DNA of 64,000 nucleotides, taken from contig NZ_JAKXMK010000011.1 of NCBI RefSeq assembly GCF_022524485.1, positions 62,001 through 126,000 on the forward strand, read 5' to 3'. Below, in pieces: positions 57,539 to 64,000 of the stretch; the stretch's first letter is position 1, and the number at the start of each line of letters is the position of its first letter. The notes below the pieces were generated by a model, which worked only from the letters and a program-made list of their open reading frames with translations, ran no database searches and was not told where the DNA came from. This DNA is from Pseudonocardia alaniniphila (GTDB taxonomy: Bacteria; Actinomycetota; Actinomycetes; Mycobacteriales; Pseudonocardiaceae). The position numbers and the translations under genes were made by a program.

Positions 57539-58324
57539 ATGGACGCCGACCGGGACCCTCAGCTCGAACTCAAGCTGGATGCAGGTCGGCCGTTGCCTGA
57601 GGTGATCGCCGACAAGATCCGTGAGCTGATCGACGCCGGAACCTACAAGCCCGGCGGCCGGCTCCCCAACGAGTCGGAGCTCGCGCGCGGCATGAAGGTG
57701 GCGCGCAGTTCGGTGCGAACAGCGCTGCAGCGGCTGGAAGCGCTGCATGTCCTCGAGGTGAAAAGGGGCCTCGGCTGGTACGTCCGGCGCACGCCTCCGC
57801 CTCCCTCCACGAGCCCGCCGTCCTGGCTGGAGGGCCGTCACTACCGGATGAGCGACCTGTTCGAGCTTCGTATCGGCTTGGAAGGACTCTCAGCGAGTCT
57901 GGCCGCACTGCGCGCCACGGAAGGCGAGATCGAGGACATCGCCAAGCTCAACCAGCAGCACAAGGAGGCGGGCGACGACCAGGACGAGCTCCTGCACACC
58001 GACGAGGCCTTCCACGAAGCCATCGTCCACGCGAGCCACAACGACCCGCTGATCGAGACGTACCTGCGCATCGTCGCCGAGCTGCGCGAGTGGCGGTATC
58101 AGAGCTACGCGGTGCGGGGGGTGCCTCAGCGGTCGTACCGAGAGCACTCGAAGGTGGTGCGCTACCTGCGCAACCGCGACTCCGGTGGCGCGCGGTTGGC
58201 CATGAACAGCCACCTGCAGCGGCCCTATGACGAGCTGACCGACATCGACGACGAACCTCTCGACACGATGTACAGCGGGCCAGATGTCGAGCCGGAGTGG
58301 CACAACCGCAATCCGGACGGGTAG
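57539..58324 (+). CDS. GntR-family regulator, FadR/FCD subfamily
   Basis: A protein of 261 residues. The N-terminal winged helix is GntR-like (VIADKIRELIDAGTYKPGGRLPNESELARGMKVARSSVRTALQRLEALHVL; key parts GGRLPNESELA and SSVRTALQRLE). The C-terminal helical domain looks like FCD, with DLFELRIGLEG and the metal-site histidines in HTDEAFHEAIVHASHN. FCD proteins sense organic acids or lipids. It lies 58 bp upstream of an orphan membrane protein gene and a HExxH protein gene on the same strand, so it may control that cassette. The ATG follows GAGGGAGAG. Confidence 0.88.
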   Translation: MDADRDPQLELKLDAGRPLPEVIADKIRELIDAGTYKPGGRLPNESELARGMKVARSSVRTALQRLEALHVLEVKRGLGWYVRRTPPPPSTSPPSWLEGRHYRMSDLFELRIGLEGLSASLAALRATEGEIEDIAKLNQQHKEAGDDQDELLHTDEAFHEAIVHASHNDPLIETYLRIVAELREWRYQSYAVRGVPQRSYREHSKVVRYLRNRDSGGARLAMNSHLQRPYDELTDIDDEPLDTMYSGPDVEPEWHNRNPDG

Positions 58325-58382
58325 CGCTCATCCGCCCGAGTGACGATGATGTTGTCGGGACTCGGCGAAACGGGTGGGGTGT

Positions 58383-59477
58383 ATGGCGGTCGTCCTGGTG
58401 CTGGCGGCTGCCGTAGGTCTGTTGGTACTGACCGCGTTCGTAGGCCCTGGTCTGGGCGCGCCATGGTTTCGCGTGGTGTATGTGGTCATCCTGTGGGTGG
58501 GCCCGTTCCTCCTCGTCGTGCTCGCCGTGCTGATCGGCCGCCGACATGCGACCTCGCGGCTGCAGCAGGCGCTTGCGGACATCGCTGGACCTGCCCTCAT
58601 CGGCTCGATGTCTCCACGTGCGGCTCTCGGATCGCTCTTGCCGCGGGTCTACGGCAAGGGCTCCCCGCACGAGGACGTTCTGGTGGGAGTGCTTGGCGGC
58701 TCGGGCAGGGATCCGGCGGGCAGCGACACGGCAGTCAGCCGGGGGACGACCGCGTACTTTCGGCTACGCGCGATCGACGAGTTCACCAGCGACAACGATG
58801 TCACCTGGACCCACGACTTCTCGGGTGTCCGGAACAACCACACGCTGGTGGTCTTCGCTACCTCCGATCCGGTGATCGCCGGACTCATCCCCCGGGAACG
58901 TGTCTTTCCGCTCTTCGAACTCTGGTTGATGGACGAGGACCATCTCGAGGACTTCGTCCCTATCCTGCGCGAGAACGCCCGAATCGGAATCTCGTACATC
59001 GACGTCGATGGTTTCAACAGGAAGGTGGATCCGACACCACTGCGCGGAGAGGAAGTGGCTGTACGGGACTACGGCCAGTTCGTGCGGCTGCCGGAGAGTC
59101 TGGATCGCAAGAACGTTCGGATCGTTCAGTTCGACCTCTACGATCTCGTCGACCCCGATCACGTGGTGGAGTCCATCGAGACGCTCTCGTTCCGGGTTTC
59201 AGTGCGGAATTCGAGTGCCTTGGGCTATGTAACGTGGTCGCCGCCGCACCCGTGCTTCGTCCACAAGATCACGTTCGATGTGGAGGAACTGCCATTCGAG
59301 GGTCAGCGGCTGGCCTACCTTGTGCTCACCTCGACGCTGCAGAAGGCCGGGCTGCCGACGAATACCGTGTGGGAAGAAGTGTCCGACCGGATTGAGGTCA
59401 AAGTGGAGTCGTGGATGCTGCCCGGTCACGCTGTGACGCTGCTCTGGCGCCCGCTCGACCCACCGGCCACATCGTGA
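58383..59477 (+). CDS. Two-helix membrane protein of unknown function
   Basis: A protein of 364 residues. Two hydrophobic helices at residues 2-20 and about 31-52 anchor it; the remaining 310 residues are soluble, with acidic regions and many strands (LRAIDEFTSDNDVTWTHDF, VFPLFELWLMDEDHLEDFVP cited in part). I see no catalytic motif and recognise no family. The C-terminus ends in GHAVTLLWRPLDPP, and that 3' end is the first copy of a degenerate tandem repeat that continues to the next gene. The ATG at 58383 follows GGTGGGG; a GTG nine bases earlier is in frame. It is probably co-transcribed with the HExxH gene downstream. Confidence 0.72.
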   Translation: MAVVLVLAAAVGLLVLTAFVGPGLGAPWFRVVYVVILWVGPFLLVVLAVLIGRRHATSRLQQALADIAGPALIGSMSPRAALGSLLPRVYGKGSPHEDVLVGVLGGSGRDPAGSDTAVSRGTTAYFRLRAIDEFTSDNDVTWTHDFSGVRNNHTLVVFATSDPVIAGLIPRERVFPLFELWLMDEDHLEDFVPILRENARIGISYIDVDGFNRKVDPTPLRGEEVAVRDYGQFVRLPESLDRKNVRIVQFDLYDLVDPDHVVESIETLSFRVSVRNSSALGYVTWSPPHPCFVHKITFDVEELPFEGQRLAYLVLTSTLQKAGLPTNTVWEEVSDRIEVKVESWMLPGHAVTLLWRPLDPPATS

Positions 59478-59560
59478 CGCTACTCTGGGGCCTCACCCCA
59501 ACGGCCCAGCGGTCACGCGGTGGCGATACTCTGGCGCTCCCTTCGACCCCAGCGGAGCCC
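59425..59560 (+). repeat. Degenerate tandem repeat, three copies of about 43 bp, between the membrane and HExxH genes
   Basis: The core GTGACGCTGCTCTGGCG recurs as GTGACGCTACTCTGGGG and GTGGCGATACTCTGGCG at 59434, 59474 and 59520. Copies 1 and 3 also share the preceding CGGTCACGC and the following CGACCC. Copy 1 is coding (the end of the upstream protein), copy 2 is intergenic and copy 3 ends at the GGAG ribosome site of the HExxH gene. A fourth related core lies at 60791-60806. Confidence 0.6.
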
Positions 59561-59564
59561 TGAC

Positions 59565-60710
59565 GTGCCACTCGGTGCGGCCGATCTTCGGCGTGCCCAC
59601 GCGATTTTCGGCCTGCCCGCTGAAGTGATCGAGCAGCGGCGAGTGCTGTATCGGACTCTCCTGGAAATGCTGTCCGGCGAGAAGCCCCGGACAGGTACTG
59701 ACGAGGACATACTCGACAATCCCGCCACCCGGGGCCACCTCGGTGCCGTTCTCGCGGGTGACGAGCCTTTCACGCCAACGAAATGCTTCCCGCTGAGCGA
59801 GCTGGTTGTGGAGGGGCGCACGACCAGCGTCGAAGGATGCGTGGTCCGGCTTGCTTCCACGTTGTCTGCGCGGGAGGCACTAGCGGGCGCGGTGATGAAG
59901 GTCAGTGGTGAGCTGCGGAGACACGGCGCCGATACTCAGGAATCGGCTCTTGTGACAACCACTGGCCGCCCAGTTGCGGGCTCGCTTTTCGACCGGCTCG
60001 TCGACGGCATCGAGCTCGCAGTACGCATGGCATCGATGCTGGCGCTGGACCTGCTGCCGCATGTCAGCCTGTTCGCTGTGCTGACCCGGGATGCGGCCGG
60101 TCGTTTGGGATCTGCGTCCGCCCGCGAGTTCCCGGGGCTCATCCTCCTTCCCGAACCAGATAGCTCCCTCGAGGTGGCCGAGGCCCTGATCCACGAGGGC
60201 GCGCACCAGAAGTTCTTCGACCTGGCCACCACTCGCGCTCTCTTCGGCGCGAGGCCGTATCCGGCACCGACGTTTCTCCCGTCCTGGGCGAAGCCGGGTG
60301 CGCCTGGTTGGCCCGTCGAACAGACCTTTGCTGCATGGCACGCCTATTGTTGCCTGAGTGCCTTCCATGATTCCCTCGGAGATCTGGACATCCACAGCGA
60401 TTCTTTGTTGCCCCACGCTGAGGAGCGGTATCCGGAGATCGGCGACTGGCTGCTGGCCCACGGAGAGTGCCTCGGCCAGGACGGGCATGCGTTGCTGGGC
60501 GCGGTGACCGGCCGGCGCCCCGAGCACATCAGCACCGATGTTCCTGTTGACCTCGACCGGCTGTCCGCCGATATCGCCGACGGATCGCTGCTGCTCCGCA
60601 AGGTAGGCGAACGAACGCTCGTTGCAAGACAGGCGAGCCGCACTGAGCTATTCTGGATTCGATCTAAAACTCTTGACACGCACTCGATGTCGGATGAGCG
60701 GTCGACCTAG
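59565..60710 (+). CDS. HExxH-motif protein resembling peptide-modifying (peptide hydroxylase-like) enzymes
   Basis: A protein of 381 residues. The core is EALIHEGAHQKFFDLA (HEGAH at 210-214), followed by SWAKPGAPGWPVEQTFAAWHAY with Trp241, Glu252 and His259. This layout matches my memory of the HEXXH-motif domain proteins found in ribosomal-peptide clusters, where the HExxH and downstream residues hold iron or another metal for peptide modification. I saw no protease signal peptide. The GTG at 59565 (VPLGAADLRR) has GGAG seven bases upstream and is preferred over the GTG at 59520. A 53-residue acidic peptide gene follows. Enzyme class is inference. Confidence 0.62.
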   Translation: MPLGAADLRRAHAIFGLPAEVIEQRRVLYRTLLEMLSGEKPRTGTDEDILDNPATRGHLGAVLAGDEPFTPTKCFPLSELVVEGRTTSVEGCVVRLASTLSAREALAGAVMKVSGELRRHGADTQESALVTTTGRPVAGSLFDRLVDGIELAVRMASMLALDLLPHVSLFAVLTRDAAGRLGSASAREFPGLILLPEPDSSLEVAEALIHEGAHQKFFDLATTRALFGARPYPAPTFLPSWAKPGAPGWPVEQTFAAWHAYCCLSAFHDSLGDLDIHSDSLLPHAEERYPEIGDWLLAHGECLGQDGHALLGAVTGRRPEHISTDVPVDLDRLSADIADGSLLLRKVGERTLVARQASRTELFWIRSKTLDTHSMSDERST

Positions 60711-60790
60711 CACGGCTGACGGTCGACTCCATTTAACCCCTGCTGACAGTCGCACCTTCGAGCGACATTCGGCGCCGAGTGCGGGTGCTT

Positions 60791-60806
60791 CGGCGATACT
60801 GTGGCG
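60791..60806 (+). promoter_or_regulatory. Fourth copy of the repeat core, in front of the small peptide gene
   Basis: CGGCGATACTGTGGCG matches the core of copy 3 (GGCGATACTCTGGCG) in all but one of fifteen shared bases. In both places a GATACT hexamer, which resembles a -10 box, lies upstream of a gene: 36 bases before the HExxH start and 94 bases before the small peptide start. A shared promoter or regulator site is possible. Confidence 0.4.
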
Positions 60807-60893
60807 ATTGGTACTTCTGGGCACGGGTGTTCTGCGTCTAAATGGACTAATTTGCGGCTCGCATTATCCACCTCCTGGAAAGTAGACGGAACA

Positions 60894-61055
60894 ATGGCTC
60901 TGGACGTCGCCGACGACAAAACACTCCTGGCGCCTGCGCTGCAGGTCACCTGGATCGGCCCCCAGCGGCCGGTGGAAGGCGGCACGGTGTTCGTGAAGCC
61001 GCTGGTCGAGGACGACGCTGCAGAGAACGAGATCAGCGCGGACTCCGCGTCCTGA
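60894..61055 (+). CDS. Small acidic peptide, candidate precursor peptide
   Basis: A 53-residue protein starting at ATG (MALDVADDKTLL) and ending ENEISADSAS. It has no signal peptide or membrane helix, no cysteine, one tryptophan, and a strongly acidic last third. The codons are GC-ending as in real genes here. It follows the HExxH protein gene by 183 bases, a gap that contains no other good frame and a copy of the cassette's repeat core. It could be the substrate of the HExxH enzyme. I do not recognise the sequence, and a chance small ORF is possible. Confidence 0.45.
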   Translation: MALDVADDKTLLAPALQVTWIGPQRPVEGGTVFVKPLVEDDAAENEISADSAS

Positions 61056-61246
61056 CCTTCGCCCGGTTGGCACGGTCGGCGTCCAGGTATGGCGTCGACC
61101 TGTCCCGTCATGTCGCACCAGCCCGATTATCGGCGCGGAACGCGCCGTTACAGTCGCTACGGCGGCCCAGCCGGGTCGACGGGTAGGCACGCAACAAGGA
61201 AGCGATGGGCACCCGAGCGCAGGAGTGCCCTCCCGTGAATCCGGCA

Positions 61247-62083
61247 TCAGCCGAGGATTTCTTCCAGAGCCAGGAGGGTGGCCTCTGCGGGGGCTGCGAT
61301 GGGGACGCCGCGGCCGTGTCTTACCTCCGGCTCGCGGGGGTTGATCCGCACCAGCGCACCGGACGCCGCGCTGGCCCGCTCCGCCTCGCGCCGCACGGTG
61401 GGGAGGGCGTTACCCGCGCCGAGCTCAACGACGGCGAGCCGCTTCCCAGCGGCGCGAAGCTCGCGCAGCCAGGTGTTGTGCGCCCGCATCTGGTCGGCGG
61501 CGCGATCGGCGATCCATTCCATGTCCCCGAACATCAGGATGTTCGGACGGGCGAGCGCCCCGCACGACGGGCAGGACGGCAGTGGCGCGATAGCGCGCAT
61601 CGTGGCGGTGTCGACGTCGACCGAGATTCCGTCGGCCGGCCACACCGGCTGTCCACAGTCGATCATGCACTGCAGGAAGTGGATGGATCCGTGGCACTCG
61701 GCCACCTGTTCCTCGTCGAACCCGGCGCACTGGAACTGGCCGTCGACGTTCGAGGTGAACACGCGCGTCGGCCATCGCTGCGCCCACTTCAGCAGGACGC
61801 CGAACCCGGCGTGCGGCACGGTCCTGCGGTACAGCGCGAGCCGGTGCCCGTAGAAGCCCCAGGCCAGCTCCGGGTCGGCGGCGAAGTGCACCGGGTCGGC
61901 GATCTCCTCGAACCGCAGCCCCAGGCCTCGATAGGGCGGGTAGGCCCGCCAGAAGCCTTCGGGGCCGCGGAAGTCGGGCAGGCCCGAGTCCACGCCCATC
62001 CCCGCGCCCGCGCACACCAGCAACGCATCGGCGCCTGCGATCAGTGCAGCGGCTGCCGATGCCTGGGCGGGCTCAGGGCGCAA
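61247..62083 (-). CDS. Sir2-family NAD-dependent protein deacylase
   Basis: A protein of 278 residues. The NAD-binding motif is CAGAGMGVDSGLPDFRG (residues 24-40), TSNVDGQ follows at 110-116, the catalytic histidine is His131 in ECHGSIHF, and zinc ligands are Cys139, Cys143, Cys171 and Cys174. It should remove acyl groups from lysine using NAD. The start appears to be a TTG at 62083, seven bases after the mhuD stop and without a clear ribosome site, so it may be read by coupling with mhuD. The GLPDFRG and TSNVDGQ variants differ slightly from textbook sirtuins. Confidence 0.88.
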   Translation of the reverse strand: MRPEPAQASAAAALIAGADALLVCAGAGMGVDSGLPDFRGPEGFWRAYPPYRGLGLRFEEIADPVHFAADPELAWGFYGHRLALYRRTVPHAGFGVLLKWAQRWPTRVFTSNVDGQFQCAGFDEEQVAECHGSIHFLQCMIDCGQPVWPADGISVDVDTATMRAIAPLPSCPSCGALARPNILMFGDMEWIADRAADQMRAHNTWLRELRAAGKRLAVVELGAGNALPTVRREAERASAASGALVRINPREPEVRHGRGVPIAAPAEATLLALEEILG

Positions 62084-62089
62084 GGAGGT

Positions 62090-62395
62090 TCAGGACGCGG
62101 TGGAACGCTGCACTACCTCGAACTCGAGCAGGGACGCCCCGGTGGCCACGGGCTTGGCGCGCTCGCCGCCGTGCGCCTCCGCTGCCGGGCCGTTGCGCCA
62201 GGCCTGGAACGACTCCTCGTCCTCCCAGTGGGTGAGCACGAAGTAGCGGGTCTCGCCCTTGACCGGCCGCAGCAGCTCGAACGAGATGAAGCCGGGCTGC
62301 CCGTCTACTGCGTGCAGCCGGTTGGCGAACCGCTTCTCCAGCTCGGGTCCTGCGCCCTCGGGCACCTCGATCGCATTGATCTTTACAACTGCCAT
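62090..62395 (-). CDS. mhuD: Heme-degrading monooxygenase MhuD
   Basis: A protein of 101 residues nearly identical in pattern to M. tuberculosis Rv3592: VVKINAIEVP, LEKRFANR, GFISFELLRPVKGE, THWEDEESFQAW, and ATGASLLEFEVV. The residues I recall as important there are present: Asn7, Phe23, Arg26, Trp66 and the heme-ligand His75. MhuD binds heme and opens the ring to mycobilin, releasing iron. The ATG at 62395 stands 19 bp from the divergent hydrolase gene, the same arrangement as Rv3592/Rv3591c. The sirtuin gene follows on the same strand. Confidence 0.93.
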   Translation of the reverse strand: MAVVKINAIEVPEGAGPELEKRFANRLHAVDGQPGFISFELLRPVKGETRYFVLTHWEDEESFQAWRNGPAAEAHGGERAKPVATGASLLEFEVVQRSTAS

Positions 62396-62414
62396 GGGAC
62401 CTAGGCTAGCCGGG

Positions 62415-63203
62415 ATGCGGCGGCGAATGCTGACCAGCGACGGCCTGCAGCTCGCGGTCGTCGAGTTCGGCGGGCAGGGCACCCCGATCGTGGTGCTGCA
62501 CGGGCTGATGGGCAGGGCGACGACCTGGTGGCCGGTGGCGCAGTGGCTCGTCGCGCACGGACGCGTGCTCGGCTTGGACGCCCGCGGCCACGGCAGATCC
62601 GAAGCGCGGGCACCGTGGACCACCGAGCGCATGACGGCCGACGTCGCCGAGCTGCTCGGCGAGGTCGGACCGGCCGTGGTGGTCGGGCACTCGATGGGCG
62701 GGCTGCACGGACTCGTGCTCGCCGCGCGGCATCCGGAGCTGGTGCGGGCGCTCGTCGTCGAGGACATGGGCGTGGATTTCCGCGGCCGCAGCGCCGAGGA
62801 CGCCCAGGCCTGGTTCGGCGCGCTCCCGCAGCCCTTCCCGTCGCTCGCCGCGGTCCGCCGCGCCTTCGGCTGGCCTCGTCCCGAGTTCGGCGACTACATG
62901 GCGGAGTGCGTCGAGGAACGCCTGGACGGCTACCACCTGCTGGCCCAGGTGGAGTATGCGACCGCGATCGCAGCGGAGTGGGCGGAGCTCGATCACTGGG
63001 ACGCCCTGGCCGCGGTTCGCTGTCCGGTGCTGCTGGTCGAGGCCGAGGACAGCATCGTGCCTGCCGGGCAGATGACCGAGATGGCGCGTCGTATGGCGGC
63101 GGCGGACCACGTGCGGATCCCGGGGACGGGCCACCTCGTGCAGTCCGGCGATCCGGAGGCGTACCGGTCGGCGGTGGAGTCATTCCTGAGTACTCACATG
63201 TGA
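62415..63203 (+). CDS. Alpha/beta hydrolase (Rv3591c-like)
   Basis: A protein of 262 residues. Oxyanion HGLMG, LDARGHGRS, nucleophile elbow GHSMGG, acid in EAEDSIVP and base in GTGHLVQSG are all in place. The substrate is unknown. It is divergent from mhuD by 19 bp as in mycobacteria, which hints at a shared role or promoter region. Its last codons overlap a 24-bp palindrome that precedes the PadR gene, so a bound regulator would sit over its 3' end. Confidence 0.9.
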   Translation: MRRRMLTSDGLQLAVVEFGGQGTPIVVLHGLMGRATTWWPVAQWLVAHGRVLGLDARGHGRSEARAPWTTERMTADVAELLGEVGPAVVVGHSMGGLHGLVLAARHPELVRALVVEDMGVDFRGRSAEDAQAWFGALPQPFPSLAAVRRAFGWPRPEFGDYMAECVEERLDGYHLLAQVEYATAIAAEWAELDHWDALAAVRCPVLLVEAEDSIVPAGQMTEMARRMAAADHVRIPGTGHLVQSGDPEAYRSAVESFLSTHM

Positions 63204-63210
63204 GTACTCA
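63187..63210. promoter_or_regulatory. Perfect 24-bp palindrome before the PadR gene
   Basis: TGAGTACTCA occurs twice, separated by CATG, so the full 24 bases read the same on both strands and each half is itself a palindrome. It covers the stop codon of the hydrolase gene and ends 16 bp before the PadR GTG start. It is the obvious candidate for PadR autoregulation. Confidence 0.7.
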
Positions 63211-63226
63211 TGCTTTACTGCGGCCC

Positions 63227-63793
63227 GTGAATCCCACCCGGCTGTTCGTCCTGAGTGCACTCGCGAAGCGCGGCGCGATGTACGGCCATCAGATCCGCCG
63301 CGATGCCCGCGTCGATCGGGCCGAGCTCTGGTCCGACGTCCGCCCCGGCTCGCTGTACGGCGCTCTGCACCGGCTCGAGGGCGAGGGACTCGTGCGGGCG
63401 TTGCGCACCGAGCAGGAGGGCAACATGCCTGCACGCACCGTCTACGAGATCACCACCGAGGGCAGGCGTGAGCTGCACGTTCTCCAGACGGAGGCCTTCG
63501 AGGAGGTCCAGTTCCGGCCCGACCCGGTGGATCTCGCGCTCGCCACCGGCTCGGACGTCGACGAGGCCACGTTGCGCGGCTATCTCGTCGACCGGAAACG
63601 GGCGCTGTCGGCACGGCTGTCCCAGTTGGATCATCTGCACGACCGTGCGTGGCCGGACCAGACCGTGGCCGACGATCTCGTGGTCGAGCACGCCCGGCTG
63701 CGGCTACGGGCGGAGCTGGAATGGCACGAGATGGTGATCGACCAGCTCGGCAAGCTCACCGCCGCGACCGAGACCCAGGAGATCGGACGATGA
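63227..63793 (+). CDS. PadR-family transcriptional regulator
   Basis: A protein of 188 residues. The winged helix matches PadR (LFVLSALAKRGAMYGHQIRR, WSDVRPGSLYGALHRLEGEGLV, RTVYEITTEGRREL). The C-terminal part is helical with ALSARLSQLDHLHDRAW. The GTG at 63227 is preferred; a GTG at 63200 is in frame but falls inside the palindrome. The stop overlaps the peptide deformylase ATG by ATGA. The signal is unknown. Confidence 0.9.
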   Translation: MNPTRLFVLSALAKRGAMYGHQIRRDARVDRAELWSDVRPGSLYGALHRLEGEGLVRALRTEQEGNMPARTVYEITTEGRRELHVLQTEAFEEVQFRPDPVDLALATGSDVDEATLRGYLVDRKRALSARLSQLDHLHDRAWPDQTVADDLVVEHARLRLRAELEWHEMVIDQLGKLTAATETQEIGR

Positions 63794-64000
63794 CGGTCCG
63801 GCCTCTGCGCCTCATCGGCGACCCCGTGCTGCGGATGCCGTGCAACCCCGTCACCACGTTCGACGCCCCGCTGGAAGCGCTGGTCACCGACCTGCTCGAC
63901 ACCGTGCGCCTGCCCGGACGGGCCGGCCTGGCCGCCAACCAGATCGGGGTGGCGCTCGCAGCGTTCTCCTATGACGTCGACGATCGGTTCGGCTACGTGC
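63790..64000 (+). CDS. def: Peptide deformylase, N-terminal part, cut by window edge
   Basis: The first 70 codons of a deformylase. It opens MTVRPLRLIGDPVLR and contains motif I as GLAANQIGV; the zinc-binding EGCLS and HExxH motifs lie beyond the window. It removes the formyl group from nascent proteins. The ATG overlaps the PadR stop (ATGA), so it is probably translated together with the regulator. Whether this is the main or an accessory deformylase is unknown. Confidence 0.85.
   Translation, partial: MTVRPLRLIGDPVLRMPCNPVTTFDAPLEALVTDLLDTVRLPGRAGLAANQIGVALAAFSYDVDDRFGYV

Noticed and set aside
60622..60885. Open frame of 87 codons between the HExxH gene and the small peptide gene
   Set aside because: It overlaps the end of the HExxH gene, has no ribosome site, and its composition is not gene-like; the ILWR stretch in it comes from the repeat core.

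Overview
The window is very GC-rich, gene-dense chromosomal DNA from an actinobacterium. Codons are strongly GC-ending, GTG starts are common, and many genes overlap by ATGA or GTGA. Long blocks keep the gene order I remember from Mycobacterium tuberculosis: fadA2-fabG4-htdX; ppa/dacB/DUF2342/tilS/hpt; ftsH-folE-folP-folB-folK-DUF3180-PrsW-like-DUF2520-panC-coaX; lysS-lsr2-clpC1; and mhuD divergent from a hydrolase. With the 5-oxoprolinase genes, the WYL, MarR, GntR and PadR regulators and the accessory genes, this suggests a non-mycobacterial Mycobacteriales/Pseudonocardiales-type organism such as a Pseudonocardiaceae member. That assignment is inference. I see no rRNA, tRNA, CRISPR array, insertion sequence or phage genes.

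Layout. 1-2.6 kb: fatty-acid genes (thiolase end, FabG4, HtdX). 2.6-9.8 kb: a secreted beta-helix protein, a membrane adenylate cyclase, a DMT transporter, the pxpA-pxpB-pxpC operon for 5-oxoproline and an SDR. 9.8-15.8 kb: PEP carboxylase, a TetR regulator and a tail-to-tail two-component pair. 15.9-20.7 kb: an acyl-CoA carboxylase/acyl-CoA dehydrogenase operon of the leucine-degradation type, probably controlled by the TetR gene through a shared operator. 20.8-32.1 kb: mixed metabolic and regulatory genes (SurE, aldose epimerase, a WYL regulator with a 27-bp palindrome, an anti-sigma-type ATPase, HtdZ, a thiolase, and a MarR regulator with an efflux pump). 32.1-54.2 kb: the conserved core with pyrophosphatase, D-Ala-D-Ala carboxypeptidase, TilS, Hpt, FtsH, folate genes, pantothenate/CoA genes, LysRS, Lsr2 and ClpC1. 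54.4-61.1 kb: an accessory stretch ending in an undescribed-looking cassette: GntR regulator, two-helix membrane protein of unknown function, HExxH protein resembling peptide-modifying enzymes, and a 53-residue acidic peptide, with a degenerate repeat ahead of the last two. 61.2-64.0 kb: sirtuin, heme-degrading MhuD, a hydrolase, PadR and the start of a peptide deformylase.

The two most unusual signals are these. (1) A recurring mini-ORF linker sits between pxpB and pxpC and again between folP and folB. Each copy overlaps the upstream stop and the downstream start by GTGA or ATGA, shares the peptide pattern ASES..QR...SEGVR-stop, and carries a Shine-Dalgarno sequence in its SEG codons. (2) The HExxH/small-peptide cassette at 57.5-61.1 kb may be a small ribosomal-peptide modification locus.
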